The notes beneath the pieces were generated by a model. The model saw only the letters and a program-made list of their open reading frames with translations. It was not told the DNA's origin and ran no database searches. A DNA stretch of 42,488 nucleotides, taken from positions 1-42,488 of the forward strand of contig JAPTWQ010000014.1 of assembly GCA_028064945.1 (NCBI GenBank), in the 5' to 3' direction. Origin of the DNA: Nitrospiraceae bacterium (GTDB taxonomy: Bacteria; Nitrospirota_A; Leptospirillia; Leptospirillales; Leptospirillaceae). The position numbers and the translations under genes are program-made. Positions 41,210 to 42,488 of this stretch are shown here, one piece after another; the first letter of the stretch is position 1; every line of letters begins with the position of its first letter.

Positions 41210-42003
41210 TGGAGCTCTGGCCGGTCATGGCTCCGCACAGCCCTGACCTTCTGTCTTCCTGGAAGGCGGGATCGGACAGGGAGACGCTGGGGAAGTTTGT
41301 CGGATTGCGGCAGGACCTCTTTTCCCGCTCGGCCGAACCCTTTTCCGCAGTCATCGCCTACACACCCGGGTGGCAAACGCGCCACGTGACCCTTGTCGAT
41401 GGCTCCACCGAGCACTGTTCTTCCCGCGATTTCTCCGGATTCGGCCATCATTACCAGTATGACCCGCCGGGAGACCCCGACCTCGCCCGCCGGATTGTGG
41501 CATCGGGCCGACACCTGGGGATCTCCGTCGCGGAAGGGGTCCATGGAGTCGACCACGCCATCTCCGTCCCGCTCTTTTTTCTTCTTCCGGAAGGGACGAC
41601 TCCTGTCGTTCCGGTGTCCCAGTCGCTCTCGGGGGTGAGGCAGGCTTCTCTTCTGGGGGAGTCCCTCAGGAGGCTCGAGTCCGCTGGTTTGAAACGGCTC
41701 CTTCTGCTCGTCTCGGGGGTATGGTCACAGAATCCGATGGAGATGGCCCGGGGGCAGGAAGATCCGGCGATACCGCTCTGGACGGAAAGGATCAGGACGA
41801 ATGTCTTCGACCGGGAGAACCCGGACTGGAGCTTCCTTCCGGAGCTCACGCGGGAGACTCTCGACCGGCTCGATCCCCCCGGACGACTTCGGGAGCTCCA
41901 CCTTCTGAAAGGACTGGGTGTCCGTGGGGGACGCTTGTGGGCCAAAGAGCGGATCCCTGGCCTTGTCCAGGTCCTTGCTGCCTTCGATCCGATCTTCGTG
42001 TAA
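41209..42003 (+). CDS. LigB/DODA-type extradiol dioxygenase-like protein
   Basis: 264 residues from ATG 41209, overlapping the upstream stop (TGATG), with GGGAGGAG just before. The earlier in-frame start at 41131 lies inside the previous gene. MAPHSPDLL near 8 has the first metal histidine. DFSGFGHHYQYDPPGDPDLA near 73 follows the family pattern, and GVHGVDHAISVPLFFLL near 114 carries the active-site His. PVSQSLSGVRQASLLGESLRR and LLLVSGVWSQNP match the C-terminal part of class III dioxygenases. The Memo-like branch of this fold lacks oxygenase activity, so the function is open. Pairing with an rRNA/ribosome methyltransferase is unusual for a ring-cleavage enzyme. Confidence 0.75.
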   Translation: MELWPVMAPHSPDLLSSWKAGSDRETLGKFVGLRQDLFSRSAEPFSAVIAYTPGWQTRHVTLVDGSTEHCSSRDFSGFGHHYQYDPPGDPDLARRIVASGRHLGISVAEGVHGVDHAISVPLFFLLPEGTTPVVPVSQSLSGVRQASLLGESLRRLESAGLKRLLLLVSGVWSQNPMEMARGQEDPAIPLWTERIRTNVFDRENPDWSFLPELTRETLDRLDPPGRLRELHLLKGLGVRGGRLWAKERIPGLVQVLAAFDPIFV

Positions 42004-42318
42004 GCCGGGGACGTCTTCATACATAAAGAGTCCCGGTCATTTTGCCAGGCACGGAGATCGTTCCGCCATACCCTCATCAGATTTTTCCTCTCCCTCCGAC
42101 AGGAAGGTTTTCAGAGAAATCCTGTCCGCGGTTTTTGCGATGTTTCTTTATAAGAGGGTCGATCCCGTCTTTCCTGCCGGACCCGGTGCGGAGGCTATGG
42201 CGCCTCTTTTCGGAGATAGGTCGGGGCTTATGTTCAGCTTTTGAAAAAAGGCCCGATAAGAGTATCATGGTGAGCGTTTAATGCTCCTGTGAGGGGACAG
42301 ATTTCGGGGAGGGGTTTC
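42004..42318. other. Intergenic stretch before the last gene, nothing firm
   Basis: A 315-base gap. Short frames are present but have no ribosome site or recognisable features. An AAAAAAGG run followed by CCCGATAAGAG at 42243-42261 could be part of a promoter for the next gene, but no complete site was found. Confidence 0.3.
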
Positions 42319-42488
42319 ATGAGCTTGTTCGGCGGTGGCAATCGTCGTGAGGAAGGACGGGAGCAGGTCGGCTTAAGAGAGAGATCCGGGGAGGATTTTC
42401 TCGAGGATTCCCGTGTTCTCCGGAAGATCCTGGACGCTGTTCCCGATCTCGGGATCGCGATCGCGTCGCCCGAGACGGGAAGCGGGCG
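42319..42488 (+). CDS. Start of an unidentified protein, cut by the window edge
   Basis: ATG 42319 follows GGGGAGGGG at good spacing, and 56 codons are visible. The N-terminus is glycine/charge-rich (MSLFGGGNRREEGREQ), then acidic, followed by VLRKILDAVPDLGIAIA, which resembles the opening helix and strand of a PAS-type sensor domain. That would fit a histidine kinase, diguanylate cyclase or chemoreceptor, but too little is seen to choose. Confidence 0.55.
   Translation, partial: MSLFGGGNRREEGREQVGLRERSGEDFLEDSRVLRKILDAVPDLGIAIASPETGSG

Noticed and set aside
42243..42261. Possible sigma-28 promoter (GCCCGATAAG) before the last gene
   Set aside because: The -10-like part is close, but no TAAA-type -35 element lies at the required spacing.

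Overview
The window looks like chromosomal DNA from an acidophilic iron oxidiser of the Leptospirillum type (Nitrospirota). This is inferred from gene content, not from a marker gene. The clues are a RuBisCO-like protein of the type described from acid-mine consortia, a gram-negative Pup/UBact-proteasome locus, a cbb3-like cytochrome cluster, a VIT-family metal transporter, and many GTG/TTG starts with overlapping genes in moderately GC-rich DNA. No insertion sequence, CRISPR array or phage gene was seen.

Bases 1-12905 (minus strand) hold one dense block read from about 13054 leftward: hemX-like, hemA, hemC, a cobA-hemD fusion, hemB, ribF, tilS, hpt, ftsH, folP, cdaA and a partial cdaR-like gene. 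It joins tetrapyrrole and flavin synthesis, tRNA-Ile lysidine formation, purine salvage, membrane proteolysis, folate synthesis and c-di-AMP signalling. Most junctions overlap by 4-38 bases. ftsH has its own promoter candidate.

Bases 13151-17728 (plus) hold a compact four-gene operon: a circularly permuted ATP-grasp-like protein, a lysine 2,3-aminomutase, BluB, and a two-part dCTP-deaminase-family protein. tRNA-Asn(GUU), an MFS transporter, a convergent RuBisCO-like gene and a divergent flavin oxidoreductase follow.

Bases 21354-27883 (plus) hold a complete Pup-proteasome locus in the order mpa-dop-pup(UBact)-prcB-prcA-pafA. The modifier already ends in Gly-Glu, and the ATPase lacks the usual C-terminal Gln-Tyr-Leu tail. 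A dihydroorotate-dehydrogenase-like gene, thrB and a VIT-family transporter follow on the minus strand.

Bases 31363-38703 (plus) hold a cluster of cbb3-oxidase-like parts: a CcoO-like cytochrome, a second mono-haem cytochrome, CcoS-like and CcoG-like proteins, two short CcoN-like paralogues, a membrane-anchored SUMF1-fold protein without active-site cysteines, and several tiny membrane proteins. No full-length CcoN is present. Strong intercistronic hairpins and one good terminator divide the cluster. This is the best candidate here for an undescribed system.

The right end carries hisS (minus), an Rsm22-like methyltransferase overlapping a LigB/DODA-type dioxygenase-like gene, and the start of an unidentified gene cut by the window edge.
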